DNA from: Vulcanimicrobiota bacterium | Lineage (GTDB): Bacteria; Vulcanimicrobiota; JAJTBE01 | Reading direction: 5' to 3' | Assembly (NCBI GenBank): GCA_021107945.1 | Contig: JAIORV010000157.1 | Location: 78,774 to 142,773, forward strand | DNA: 64,000 nt | Shown: piece after piece, positions 43,328-52,422 of the stretch | Layout: each line of letters begins with the position of its first letter | Numbering within the stretch: position 1 is the stretch's first letter | Notes under the pieces: model-generated | The model's database searches: none | Told to the model about the DNA's origin: nothing | Seen by the model: the letters and a program-made list of their open reading frames with translations, nothing else | Program-made: the position numbers and the translations under genes

Positions 43328-45691
43328 TTACTTTGTTTTTTCATTCTCCTTGCTCTCGGGCTTTTTCTCTTCAGTCTTTTTGGTTTCCGGTTGGGTTGTG
43401 GGCTTCGTCTCCGGTTGAGTTGCGGGCTTCGCCTCTGTTTTTACTCCCTCGTCGAGTACTTTCCATTCGAACATTCTCAGGATAATGTAATCACCCATGT
43501 ATGAAGGCACGAATTTGAGTCTGACCTTTCCTTCCACTTCTGCAGTTGTTATCTTGTAATATCCTGTTATGGGAATTCGTTTTACGATTACTCCGGCATG
43601 GTTGTAAAATCTCAAGTTAAAGAACTGTCCGTCCTTTTTAACCATGAGTTTTAATGTTTTTGAGACGGGCATTTTGGATTCATCCGGTGTAATCTCCACA
43701 TCGGCGGGTCTTATCACCAGGAATTTTGCAGTTTTGAGCTTGTCCAGGTCCATCATCTCTTTTACCCGGTCCGGTCCAAGTGAGAACCTGACCTCAACCG
43801 GCGGTCTCCAAAAAATCGTTTTCATATCATCGTCAGCGCCGTCAACCCAAGCGACTCCGAGATCTTTCTCTTCGACCACATGGGGAAACTCGATTCTTCT
43901 AGAATGTACATCACTCATTGTATATATAGGCATAGTAACATCGAAGGGAACCCATCCCCATTTATTAATATACGCCTCGCCCCATATATAGGGTCCGTTT
44001 TTGAATATTAACCTTGCGGGGATTCCCACAGATCTGAGCATTGTAACGGCGACGCGGTTCTTTGAATAGCATACGCCCATTTTATCGTCAATTATTTGTT
44101 TCGGTGTACGGATTATTATTTCCCTGGGATCGGTCGAAGTTTCGCCATTGGAGATAGCGTTCTCACGTCTGGAATAGTCAAAGGGCATGGTGGTAAAGAA
44201 CTTGGAAAACAGTATGTCTTCCGCTGTTTTCACCATATCTCCCTCGGAAGATCTTTTAACAAAAGCTTTTGCCATTTTCTTTATTTCCGGGTTGTCGCTG
44301 GGGAAGAATTTACCGGGCATGAGATACACCTGTACTTCTCTTGGAAATTTATTGGGGAATGGATAGAGTTTGTCCCTGTCAACGGCGTAATGTCGGGTGA
44401 TTTTGCCCTCGGTGGAGCAAACCTGTAAAAACTCTCGCTTTGTTGATTTGTCGGTGATAGTCAACCAGCGGTTGTCGAAAATATTCCAGTCTATCGTTAC
44501 CTTGGGATCCATCTCCATGAATCCCTCGCCGGCAAAATATGCCGCATACGCCCAGGTAACATACCCGTACCTGTTCATTGCAAGGGCGAACATTGTTGTA
44601 ATATCCTTACCATCCGCGCCCTCGCTTTCCCATCGGAAAGCTTGCTTGTTTACGGCCTGAACAACTTCCGGCACAATTTCCTTTGGGTTTAGTATCATAT
44701 ATGATACTCCCCTTGTTGTGGCGACCCACATATTGCCGGTTTTGTCTTCCGCCATTGATGTAACCTGGTTGTCGAGAATGTTGGAATTTTTTCTGTTAAA
44801 TATCCAGACTTTCTCGCGTTTGGGATCGAATTTTACAAGGCCGCCTCCGAGAGTAGCCACCCAGAGATTTCCCTTGCCGTCAACGAGGAGTGATGTTGTA
44901 TGATCAACTGGAAGCTTGCTGTTTTTGGAGTCTATAGTATTCCAGCTTATTCCGTCGAAAACGGAGAGTCCCCGGTTGGTAGCGGCGATTATATGTCCCT
45001 CGGAACCTTCAGCTACTTCATATACCCGATTTGAAGGAAGCGTTGAATTCTCGGTGTTATATGGGACCCAAATCGTATCTTCCTTGTATGTTACTCCCTC
45101 AAACGCGCTGACCCAGAGGCGCCCCTTCTTGTCAATAATAACCGAGGTAACCTTGTCCATGGGACATTTCACCCGTTCGATTTTGGTATCTTCTGCGATT
45201 ATCCGGTAAAGTCCGCCTCCGTGAGTTCCTATCCAGCGGTTATTATCTTTGTCTATATAGACAATATTTATATCGTTTGTTTTCAATTCGCTGTTTGACT
45301 TGTTGAATGTCTCCCATTTTCCCGTTTTTCCGTCCCAGCGCGACAACCCATTGCTTGTTGCGATCCATACACAATCATGCTTGACATCTATAGTTATGTC
45401 ATTAACAGGATTCGCCGCCAGGCCGTCTTCTTTATAAAAAGTGAGTACTTTCCTGTTCCTGGTGATTATTGATAACCCGCCCACGCCTTCGACATCAATA
45501 GAGGAATTGCCGATCCATGCCCAACCCCCGGGATCTACGGTCACGGTAACGGGTGTTCCTTTTGCCAGGCCGTCCTCGTATATAAAATTAATAATATCCG
45601 GATTTGTCTGTGCTCCGACACCTGTAGTCAGGATGAGAATAAAAAGCCCTATGACGGCAAGCAGAACAATTTTTTGGTTTCCAGGTTTCAT
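43328..45691 (-). CDS. Secreted beta-propeller protein with transglutaminase-like domain
   Basis: 787 aa from ATG 45691, after AAGGGG. The signal peptide is about 1-28 (cleaved near GVGAQT). Residues about 30-335 are a beta-propeller of the two-component-sensor (Reg_prop) type, with repeats such as ITIDVKHDCVWIATSNGLSRWDG. Residues about 510-640 are a transglutaminase-like domain with the cysteine in GVCYSKNRVAV and WGWVPFDVT carrying the Asp. Where the catalytic histidine usually stands (H-x-W-x-E) the sequence is YIWGEA, so that histidine appears to be replaced by tyrosine. A C-terminal PAxQPETK-type tail may be low-complexity linker. The nuclease or protease function is unknown; it may be non-catalytic. 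Confidence 0.88.
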   Translation of the reverse strand: MKPGNQKIVLLAVIGLFILILTTGVGAQTNPDIINFIYEDGLAKGTPVTVTVDPGGWAWIGNSSIDVEGVGGLSIITRNRKVLTFYKEDGLAANPVNDITIDVKHDCVWIATSNGLSRWDGKTGKWETFNKSNSELKTNDINIVYIDKDNNRWIGTHGGGLYRIIAEDTKIERVKCPMDKVTSVIIDKKGRLWVSAFEGVTYKEDTIWVPYNTENSTLPSNRVYEVAEGSEGHIIAATNRGLSVFDGISWNTIDSKNSKLPVDHTTSLLVDGKGNLWVATLGGGLVKFDPKREKVWIFNRKNSNILDNQVTSMAEDKTGNMWVATTRGVSYMILNPKEIVPEVVQAVNKQAFRWESEGADGKDITTMFALAMNRYGYVTWAYAAYFAGEGFMEMDPKVTIDWNIFDNRWLTITDKSTKREFLQVCSTEGKITRHYAVDRDKLYPFPNKFPREVQVYLMPGKFFPSDNPEIKKMAKAFVKRSSEGDMVKTAEDILFSKFFTTMPFDYSRRENAISNGETSTDPREIIIRTPKQIIDDKMGVCYSKNRVAVTMLRSVGIPARLIFKNGPYIWGEAYINKWGWVPFDVTMPIYTMSDVHSRRIEFPHVVEEKDLGVAWVDGADDDMKTIFWRPPVEVRFSLGPDRVKEMMDLDKLKTAKFLVIRPADVEITPDESKMPVSKTLKLMVKKDGQFFNLRFYNHAGVIVKRIPITGYYKITTAEVEGKVRLKFVPSYMGDYIILRMFEWKVLDEGVKTEAKPATQPETKPTTQPETKKTEEKKPESKENEKTK

Positions 45692-46037
45692 GTATAATAC
45701 CCCTTTCATGCTGGATTCGGAATGTAAGAAACGGAATCGGGAAAAGAAAAATTATAAGTGGAAATTGTATGGTAAAACACCCTTATCCTTACCCCTGTCC
45801 GCAATTCTCCTGATCCTTCTTTTTCCAAATATATCAAGTTATATTTCGAAGAACATATCCATTCTTCCTTTATGTAAGAAGATATATAATAAGAATTTTT
45901 TGTGTAAAATAGGATGGTGGATGTGTTTTATTCACCGCAAAGATCGCAAAGACCACAAAGAAGAAATTCCTGTTTTCTTCATTTCCCTGGCGGTAAAATT
46001 CTGTATATTCCTTCGGTAGCGTCCAAAGAACTTATTT

Positions 46038-46457
46038 CTTAGATTTCGCACGCCTGACATCTTTTAATTAAATCACTCAATTTGTCAAAAAAGCGATTGA
46101 ATTACTATCTTTAATTGCCTTATAATCTTATGTCATAATATTTATATACTTTTCGAGTTTTTAAGACAACACCCGATTTCAATCGGGTGGTTAGAAGCCT
46201 ATAAAACCTACCTCCCACGGTGGGGGTGGCGTCTCGCCACCCGTTTAACTTTTCAACGGTTTCCTTATGAGATAAACCACTGAAGTGGTTGGGACGCTGT
46301 AGCGGTGGGGTTTACGCTCAATTCACCACAATAAATTGTGGTGTTGTCTTAAAGACCTTAAAACACCTGTTATTATCTTAATGCACCTGTTATCACCTTA
46401 AGGTATTTGAAAATAATTCTATTGCTTCTTAACAAATTCGCATGTGCCTAATGTGAG
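46038..46457. repeat. Full-length 420-bp MITE-like element, copy 2
   Basis: The 1.1-kb gap 45692-46862 holds no gene. This element begins with CTTAGATTTCGCAC (46038) and ends ...GTGAG (46457). Its core 46161-46352 carries the same 13-base inverted repeat TTAAGACAACACC/GGTGTTGTCTTAA and the same two-base-loop hairpins as the copies at 1865 and 58230. The outer sequences are homologous to those of copy 3 at 58108-58515. The outer ends are themselves partly inverted (best seen in copy 3). An extra hairpin AACCACT-GA-AGTGGTT is inside. Confidence 0.8.
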
Positions 46458-46470
46458 TATTTAATATAGC

Positions 46471-46759
46471 AGGACTTACGCAATTGTCATTCTGAGTGGA
46501 TCACAAAAGACTTACTTTACTCCAATGACTTTCTCAAAGACTGAATTTTCTTGATCTACGGAGATTTACATAGCGAAGAATCTATTTAATAATTGCCTGT
46601 AGAAGATCATTTATCGTGGGTAGAGATCCTTCGCTGTGGAAGACATCGAAGGCAAGTAAAATCCGTTCTTGCCAAGGTTGATCGCAACAAAGTAAATTGA
46701 TCGTATTCCACTCAGGATGACAGTTTCATGCATTTCTTAAATGGAAATGCGTAAGTCCT
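46471..46759. repeat. 289-bp element with 12-bp terminal inverted repeats
   Basis: AGGACTTACGCA (46471-46482) and TGCGTAAGTCCT (46748-46759) are perfect inverted ends. Subterminal TGTCATTCTGAGTGGA (46485-46500) pairs with TCCACTCAGGATGACA (46707-46722), 15 of 16 matching. It carries the common GCGAAGAATCT and GAGATCCTTCGCTGTGGAAG motifs. A related but end-less segment lies at 63786-64000. There is no transposase; it resembles a non-autonomous element mobilised in trans. Confidence 0.75.
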
Positions 46760-46765
46760 AATATA

Positions 46766-46809
46766 ATTTATCGGGGAAGAAACTTTAAAAAATCTCTTCC
46801 CCGATAAAT
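46766..46809. repeat. Large palindrome ending in CCCCGATAAAT
   Basis: Perfect 15-bp arms ATTTATCGGGGAAGA (46766-46780) and TCTTCCCCGATAAAT (46795-46809) around a 14-base loop. The arm is similar to CCGATAAA ends seen near 6896, 35738 and 35792. It lies 54 bases after the stop of the AP-repeat lipoprotein gene, so it could also end that transcript. Confidence 0.6.
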
Positions 46810-46862
46810 ATCTTCAGAAAATTTTAAACCTGCAGTTCTATTACTCCTTAATTCTTAAACAT

Positions 46863-47591
46863 TTAGTCTCTTTCCTTTACCGTTGAGGGAATTTCCTTCC
46901 ACCTTGTAATTTTCAATCTCAGGTTGGGCGGTGTCATTTTTTTGTTTCTGTAATCTGGATTGGTTGTCAGCATTGCGCCTCTTTCAATTTTGATTAATTT
47001 GGGCGTCTGGGAAGGATCCGTAGGATCTTTTCTCTGAGAAATTATTCCACCGATAACCCTGATAGGACCCAGCGCCTGGACATTCCCGTTCGAGTATATT
47101 ACTCCCTGGAAATAGGCGTAACCGGGGATGTAAAGCTTCAAATCCTTGTCGCTGGGATTGTTAAAGAACATATCCATAAAGTCATCAGTGCTCATGCCCT
47201 GGGCTGTTTCGGTTGTATTAATCTCCTGCGGATCGGGAAGGGGAGGGAGAGCAACTGGTGGAGGTGCCTGTGCCGGCTCTAATATTGGTGCTGCTTCTGG
47301 TACTGGTGCTGGTGCAGGTGCTGGTGCAGGAGCAGGTGCAGGAGCAGGTGCTGGAGCAGGTGCAGGTGCAGGTGCAGGTGCAGGTGCAGGAGCAGGTGCA
47401 GGTGCAGGTGCAGGAGCAGGCGCCGGAGCTGGCGCTGGTGCAGGTGCTGGTGCTGGTGCAGGAGCTGGCGCTGGTGCAGGTGCTGGTGCAGGAGCCGACT
47501 CCTGTGGATCGCCTTCATAGCATCCCATGAACATTATGGTGAAAACCAGAATCATGAGAATAGCGATTACTCTAAAAACCTTGTTTTTCAT
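46863..47591 (-). CDS. Paralog 1: lipoprotein with (Ala-Pro)n linker and the YFQG C-terminal domain
   Basis: 242 aa. A lipoprotein signal has lipobox FMGC with C24. An Ala-Pro repeat of about 70 residues follows ((AP)n, coded by GGTGCAGG-type DNA repeat). The last 115 residues are a conserved domain shared with the three genes upstream: [59 protein letters not shown] and ending IPSTVKERD. The domain resembles solenoid segments in PilX-like proteins. This paralog lacks the LDxNxWxW motif found in the other three. The proline-rich part should be an extended linker lifting the domain off the membrane. Function is unknown. Confidence 0.85.
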   Translation of the reverse strand: MKNKVFRVIAILMILVFTIMFMGCYEGDPQESAPAPAPAPAPAPAPAPAPAPAPAPAPAPAPAPAPAPAPAPAPAPAPAPAPAPAPAPAPAPAPAPVPEAAPILEPAQAPPPVALPPLPDPQEINTTETAQGMSTDDFMDMFFNNPSDKDLKLYIPGYAYFQGVIYSNGNVQALGPIRVIGGIISQRKDPTDPSQTPKLIKIERGAMLTTNPDYRNKKMTPPNLRLKITRWKEIPSTVKERD

Positions 47592-47730
47592 TTTTTACCT
47601 TCCAATTTTGTTAATTACACAATTGCTTTATGGTTGCAACTCCAGGCAGAGAAGCAAGAAAGGTAATCACTATCATCTATAAAATTGATATATCATCCTC
47701 GTGTGTGCCTGAAAATAAATTATAGTTATA

Positions 47731-48750
47731 TCAATTTCTTTCCTTTACTGTTGTGGGTACTTCCCTCCATTTTGTAATTTTCAGTCTCACGTTGGGCGGT
47801 GTTAATTTTTTGCTCAGGTAGTCAGGGTTAGTTGTAAGCATTGCGCCTTTTTCCATCTTGATTGACTTGGGTGTCTCGGAAAGATTCGCAGGATCCTTCC
47901 TCTGGCATATTATTCCACCTATAATCCTGATGGGACCAAGTGCCTGGACATTTCCGTTCGAGTAGATTATTCCCTGGAAATAGGCGTAACCGGGGATGTA
48001 AAGATCCAGATCCTTGTCGCCGGGATCGTCAAAGAAAATATCCATAAAATCATCAGTGCTTATGCCCTGGGATGTTTCGGTTGTAGTGATCTCCTGAGGA
48101 TCGGGAATAGGCGGGACAGGAGGCGGGGTAGGTGAAGACGTGGGTGAAGGCGAGGGTGAAGGTGAGGGCGGAGGTGGTGATGAAGGTGAAGGCGATGGGG
48201 ATGGTGGTGCCGATGGTGAAGGCGATGGCGAAGGCGATGGCGATGGCGAAGGAGAAGGCGATGGCGATGGCGATGGCGAAGGAGAAGGCGATGGCGATGG
48301 GGATGGGGATGGAGAAGGGGATGGAGAAGGGGATGGAGAAGGGGATGGAGAAGGGGAGGGAGAAGGTGAGGGTGAAGGCGACGGAGAAGGATCCGGGGTG
48401 GGACCGTCATAAGCCCAGACCTCACTTCCATAGAGATCTTCCCAAACCCAGCTATTGAGATCAAGAACAAAAATACTCTGGTACCATACTTCTATTTCTA
48501 CCCATCCGAGAAACGGTACATAATAATATTCATATACAATTTCATATATCTCAAAATATCCAATCATTGAAGAATAGTCAAGAAATCCATAATAAGCCCA
48601 GTATTCATATCCCAAATAATTCTCCATAAAATCGTCAGCAGCGTTTTCAGCAGTATCATATATTTCATCAGCGAAACATGGCGAGATGGTAAGCGCAAGG
48701 AACCCTAATATCACTGCGATTATTACCAGGTTTTTGTGTTTATTCAACAT
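47731..48750 (-). CDS. Paralog 2: secreted protein with (Pro-Ser)n linker and the YFQG C-terminal domain
   Basis: 339 aa from ATG 48750 (AGGAG nine bases upstream). The signal peptide is about 1-27 (ends SPCFADE). An acidic, tyrosine-rich N-domain (about 28-105) closes with [20 protein letters not shown] before DGPTPDP. Then a Pro-Ser repeat linker (about 90 residues) leads to the C-terminal domain of about 120 residues ([48 protein letters not shown], ending PTTVKERN). The linker DNA is an imperfect six-base repeat. The C-domain is about 80 percent identical to its neighbours by eye, and the N-domain is distinct. No function is known. Confidence 0.88.
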   Translation of the reverse strand: MLNKHKNLVIIAVILGFLALTISPCFADEIYDTAENAADDFMENYLGYEYWAYYGFLDYSSMIGYFEIYEIVYEYYYVPFLGWVEIEVWYQSIFVLDLNSWVWEDLYGSEVWAYDGPTPDPSPSPSPSPSPSPSPSPSPSPSPSPSPSPSPSPSPSPSPSPSPSPSPSPSPSPSPSPSPSAPPSPSPSPSSPPPPSPSPSPSPTSSPTPPPVPPIPDPQEITTTETSQGISTDDFMDIFFDDPGDKDLDLYIPGYAYFQGIIYSNGNVQALGPIRIIGGIICQRKDPANLSETPKSIKMEKGAMLTTNPDYLSKKLTPPNVRLKITKWREVPTTVKERN

Positions 48751-48885
48751 AATGATCTTCTCCTCTTGAGAATTTCCTATTTTTTTTACCATTGCACCAG
48801 GATGTCGAAAAACCTTAAAATCCGGTTCATATTTCGACAGCCTCCTGCTTGCACCAAATATATAAAACCGATGAATCCTGGTTTA

Positions 48886-49803
48886 TCAGTCTCTTTCCTT
48901 TACCGCTGTGGGAATTTCCCTCCATTTTGTAATTTTCAACCTCACGTTGGGCGGTGTTAATTTTTTACTAAGGTAGTCCGGGTTAGTTGTCAGCATTGCG
49001 CCTTTTTTCATTGTAATTGACTTGGGTGTCTCGGAAAGATCCGCAGGATCCTTCCTCTGGCAAATTATTCCACCTATAATCCTGACAGGCCCCATTGCCT
49101 GGACATTTCCGTTCGAGTAGATTATTCCCTGGAAATAGGCGTAACCAGGGATGTAAAGGTCCAGATCCTTATCGCCCGGGTTATCGAAAAAAATATTCAT
49201 ATAACTGATAGTGCTTATGCCCTCGGCAGTCGCGGTTGTAGTGATCTCCTGTGGATTGGGAAGGGGAGGGAGAGGATTTGGGGGAGGAGGAGACGGTGAA
49301 GGCGAAGGGGACGGGGCGGGAGACGGTGATGGTGAAGGAGACGGAGGCGAAGGCGGAGACGGTGAAGGTGTTGGTGAGGGTGGAGACGGAAGTGATGGAG
49401 AAGGTGACGGAGATGGCGATGGCGATGGGGATGGTGACGGGGTGGGAGATGGTGGATCGGGTGTGGGACCGTCGTAGGCAAATAGCTGGTTACCATCCAA
49501 ATCTTCCCATACCCAACTGTTCATGTCAAGGACATACCAAGTAGTGGGGTTCCAATAATAATTAACCGGTAAAGTCCATGTCATTGTATCAAAATCGAAT
49601 TGGTCAAAATCTCCTTCCTCGAAATACCCGGCACCTAGAAAATCGTAGCAAGCATCTATAGCTGTCATCAATACTTGTTGCTGATAGTCGTTTAAGGTAT
49701 CATAGAAATCTTGCCAGATTCCTGCCTGGCAAGGTGAAGATATAAGCATAATGAAAGCCAGAAACACTACCATAATCAAAAGGTTCCTGTAATTTCTTAA
49801 CAT
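48886..49803 (-). CDS. Paralog 3: secreted protein with Ser-Pro linker and the YFQG C-terminal domain
   Basis: 305 aa from ATG 49803 (GGAG at seven bases). The signal peptide is about 1-27 (ends SPCQAG). The N-domain is different in sequence from those of its neighbours except the motif [20 protein letters not shown] followed by YDGPTPDP. The linker is PSPS/PPSP-rich, about 70 residues. The C-domain is essentially that of paralog 2 ([32 protein letters not shown], ending PTAVKERD). It lies 83 bases downstream of paralog 4 on the same strand. The near-identity of the C-domains argues for recent duplication or gene conversion. Confidence 0.88.
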   Translation of the reverse strand: MLRNYRNLLIMVVFLAFIMLISSPCQAGIWQDFYDTLNDYQQQVLMTAIDACYDFLGAGYFEEGDFDQFDFDTMTWTLPVNYYWNPTTWYVLDMNSWVWEDLDGNQLFAYDGPTPDPPSPTPSPSPSPSPSPSPSPSLPSPPSPTPSPSPPSPPSPSPSPSPAPSPSPSPSPPPPNPLPPLPNPQEITTTATAEGISTISYMNIFFDNPGDKDLDLYIPGYAYFQGIIYSNGNVQAMGPVRIIGGIICQRKDPADLSETPKSITMKKGAMLTTNPDYLSKKLTPPNVRLKITKWREIPTAVKERD

Positions 49804-49903
49804 AATAATCTCCACCTCTGTAAAATTTCTTAATCACTATAACAAAAAACTAAGGACGCAAAGACTATATAAAAAACTTATAAAATCAATAAACTCCGGT
49901 TTA

Positions 49904-50923
49904 TCAGTCTCTTTCCTTTACCGCTGTGGGAATTTCCTTCCATTTTGTTATACGAAGCCTGGTGCTGGGCGCCGGAAGCTTTCTTTTTTCAAAATACTCC
50001 GGGTTTGTAGTAAGCATCGCTCCTTTTTCCATAGTTATGGAGCCCGGATTGGTAGATTCCGGGGTCGGTCTCTGTGAGATAATTCCTCCGATTACCCTGA
50101 TAGGCCCCAGAGCCTGTACATGTCCGTTGGAGTAGATTATTCCCTGGAAATAGGCGTAACCGGGGATGTAAAGCTTCAAATCCTTGTCGCCGGGATCATT
50201 AAAGAAAATATCCATAAAATCATCAGTGCTTATGCCCTGGGCGGTTGTTGTGGTAGTAAAGGTCTGTGGCGCGGGAAGTGGTGGTAGTACTGGCGGGTCA
50301 ACTGGCGGATCAACCGGCGGGTCAACCGGCGGATCAACCGGCGGGTCAACTGGCGGATCAACTGGCGGGTCAACCGGCGGATCAACCGGCGGGTCAACTG
50401 GCGGGTCAACCGGCGGATCAACCGGCGGGTCAACCGGCGGATCAACTGGCGGATCAACTGGCGGTTCCTCTTCTGGCGAGAAGGGATCCGGAGTGTCGCC
50501 GCCATAAGCAGAAACTATATTTCCATTCGCATCCGACCATGCCCATGTATTCAGATCGAGCATCCATGTTCCGATTTCGCCAATAACAGGAATAATACCG
50601 AAGAAAATATAATCTGTTATGCCGGTAACATCAAATGTGGCAGTAGCATTATCCCAGTCAAAATTTATAGGGGATAGGAGAAGAGCAGTAAGAGTTTCTA
50701 TAGTGCTCATATCAAGATAATCATCCAAAAAGTCATAAACTGCAAAAGGCGACGTAAGAAGTACCTCGACCTGCCAGGCGAGGAAGTCAAGATCTTCCTC
50801 CCAGCCGTTCAGATGTCCACCTGTTACATTAATCGGTATGGCTGTAGCCGATGAGGATATCACCATAATAAAAGCAAAAATCAGTATCAGGGCAATTAAC
50901 ATTTTTGAATTTCTAATATTCAT
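49904..50923 (-). CDS. Paralog 4: secreted protein with (PPVD)n linker and the YFQG C-terminal domain
   Basis: 339 aa. ATG 50923 is preceded by AAGGAG. The signal peptide is about 1-28 (ends SATAIP). The N-domain (29-135) ends in the shared motif WMLDLNTWAWSDANGNIVSA, then YGGDTPDP. The linker is about 14 units of PPVD, encoded by an almost perfect 12-base DNA repeat (50287-50464). The C-terminal domain (about 120 residues) is again [20 protein letters not shown] through [10 protein letters not shown] and ends IPTAVKERD. It is the first of the four in transcription order and follows the PilX-like gene. A leader hairpin precedes its ribosome site. Confidence 0.88.
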   Translation of the reverse strand: MNIRNSKMLIALILIFAFIMVISSSATAIPINVTGGHLNGWEEDLDFLAWQVEVLLTSPFAVYDFLDDYLDMSTIETLTALLLSPINFDWDNATATFDVTGITDYIFFGIIPVIGEIGTWMLDLNTWAWSDANGNIVSAYGGDTPDPFSPEEEPPVDPPVDPPVDPPVDPPVDPPVDPPVDPPVDPPVDPPVDPPVDPPVDPPVDPPVDPPVLPPLPAPQTFTTTTTAQGISTDDFMDIFFNDPGDKDLKLYIPGYAYFQGIIYSNGHVQALGPIRVIGGIISQRPTPESTNPGSITMEKGAMLTTNPEYFEKRKLPAPSTRLRITKWKEIPTAVKERD

Positions 50924-50935
50924 TATTTCTCCTTT

Positions 50936-50965
50936 ATCGAGAGAAAGACATGGTCCTTTCTCGAT
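50936..50965 (-). promoter_or_regulatory. Leader hairpin before paralog 4
   Basis: Between the PilX-like stop (51001) and the paralog 4 start, minus-strand ATCGAGAAAG pairs with CTTTCTCTCGAT, with a two-base bulge, leading directly into AAAGGAGAAATAATG. No T-run follows, so it is more likely a leader element or mRNA-stability hairpin than a terminator. Confidence 0.4.
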
Positions 50966-51000
50966 GAAAAACTCAGTTTATTATTAAATTTAACACATTA

Positions 51001-52251
51001 TTAATTTGTATGATTTCCAATTGCATCGACAAGTCCCTGATTGCCCACAAGGTTATTCAGCCATTCTTTGACTTCCGGCGAAAGCCCGGGGTTGGCCGCT
51101 GTCCCGTCACCGTTCAACCACAACTGGAACTCTGCATCCTGGCTGTTTTGATTGTTTGCATACCATTCAAAGAATTCCGTTCCCTCGGGAGCGTTTTCCG
51201 GCAGGCTGTGAGTGATGTAGAGAGGGGCGAATTCAGGCATTTCGGCGAAGAATCCCGACACTTCATCATTATACCCCGGGTCCGTCACTATCATCGGGTG
51301 AGCGACCGTTACATCTCCCTCCGAATAGAAGACAATTCCATCGGTGTTATCGGTTTTTAATTCCATTGACCCCTTGACTGTGGAGTTACCCTTGATATAT
51401 GTTCCCGGGTTTTCCGGGTCCTCTACCTGGGCAACAACCACGGTGCCGCTTCCCACTATACCGCCGTTGATTGTAAGATCTCCCTCAACATATAATACGG
51501 ATCCTTCCTGTAGCTCAAGCAATCCGTTAATCGTGAGATCTCCCACTATATGTGTGTTTTGGGTAACGATTCCACTTGAATCTATTGTTTCGCCGGGGAA
51601 AGAGACAGGATTTCCGTTTTCATCCTGTAACAACTCTTCCTTGGTCATTGTCCCGAAGGTTTGTTCCACTCCCTCTTTCTTGTGTTCATCGGGAATCTGA
51701 CTGGATATTGTTCCTCTTGCGCTGATAATTCCTGTGATGTCGAGGGTGAAATCCTCTCCTGTTTCAACGGCTGGACTACCCCCGAAATTTGTATGCACAT
51801 TTCCTGTTTCAAGGCGAGGATACATAACCGAGCTTATGGCGTTTATGAAAACATTTCCGTCCAAATCAATCTTGCCGTCACATGATACTGAATTATATGA
51901 GCCTGCTTCTTTCTCGGCCTCAACTTCTATTTTTCTCTGAAACATTCCCACTTTCCCGGTTGAATGAAATGTGTATTTCCCCGAGGTTGAGTTGCATTGC
52001 ATATCCACCGTGTATTCTCCGGGAGAATTTGCCATATCTCCCGTGAGTTGGGTTAAACTGCTTGTCCGCTCAACCTGGTCAATGGCGCAGGCAAGTCCCG
52101 CTTCCGCCGCATATAATGCCGCCGTTCTATGCTTAAAGTTACCTATGAAGAGAATTGTCTGGGAGGTCATGGACATGGCTCCGAACAACAGAACCATCAT
52201 AATCAAGACAATAAGAATCACAGTAACAAGGGCAAATCCTCGCTTTTTCAC
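51001..52251 (-). CDS. PilX-like prepilin-type protein with solenoid C-terminus
   Basis: 416 aa from GTG 52251; the frame extends further upstream, but GTG with GAGG ahead gives the best prepilin leader. The N-terminus KKRG/FALVTVILIVLIMMVLL is a prepilin-type signal cut after the glycine, without the usual Glu5. AALYAAEAGLACAIDQ fits the PilX/GspK-like minor-pilin core. The middle and C-terminal parts have short, regularly spaced strands (SVLYVEGDLTINGGIVGSG, TVKGSMELKT, GIVFYSEGDVTVAHP) resembling bactofilin/PilX solenoid segments. That same style of motif occurs in the four paralogs downstream. It starts a new transcript because a terminator (52447-52423) separates it from gspG. Confidence 0.87.
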   Translation of the reverse strand: MKKRGFALVTVILIVLIMMVLLFGAMSMTSQTILFIGNFKHRTAALYAAEAGLACAIDQVERTSSLTQLTGDMANSPGEYTVDMQCNSTSGKYTFHSTGKVGMFQRKIEVEAEKEAGSYNSVSCDGKIDLDGNVFINAISSVMYPRLETGNVHTNFGGSPAVETGEDFTLDITGIISARGTISSQIPDEHKKEGVEQTFGTMTKEELLQDENGNPVSFPGETIDSSGIVTQNTHIVGDLTINGLLELQEGSVLYVEGDLTINGGIVGSGTVVVAQVEDPENPGTYIKGNSTVKGSMELKTDNTDGIVFYSEGDVTVAHPMIVTDPGYNDEVSGFFAEMPEFAPLYITHSLPENAPEGTEFFEWYANNQNSQDAEFQLWLNGDGTAANPGLSPEVKEWLNNLVGNQGLVDAIGNHTN

Positions 52252-52422
52252 AGGGAACGCCTCGTTTCTTTTATGATTTGGGGTATAATCCCACATGTCT
52301 ATTATAACGACAAAAAGGGTCTTCGACAACAGTCCAAATGTTAAGAAAATTTAATATTTTTCATCTAAATTTTTTATTCGCAATACCATTTAAACACAGA
52401 TTTTATCGGATTCCACAACATA

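Noticed and set aside
47146-47530. Poly-(Gly-Ala) and other low-complexity open frames opposite the AP, SP and PPVD linkers
   Set aside because: They are antisense or frame-shifted readings of the DNA repeats that encode proline-rich linkers. They have no start context or homology.
50287-50464. CRISPR-like regular repeat
   Set aside because: The 12-base units are tandem without unique spacers and fall in frame within a gene.
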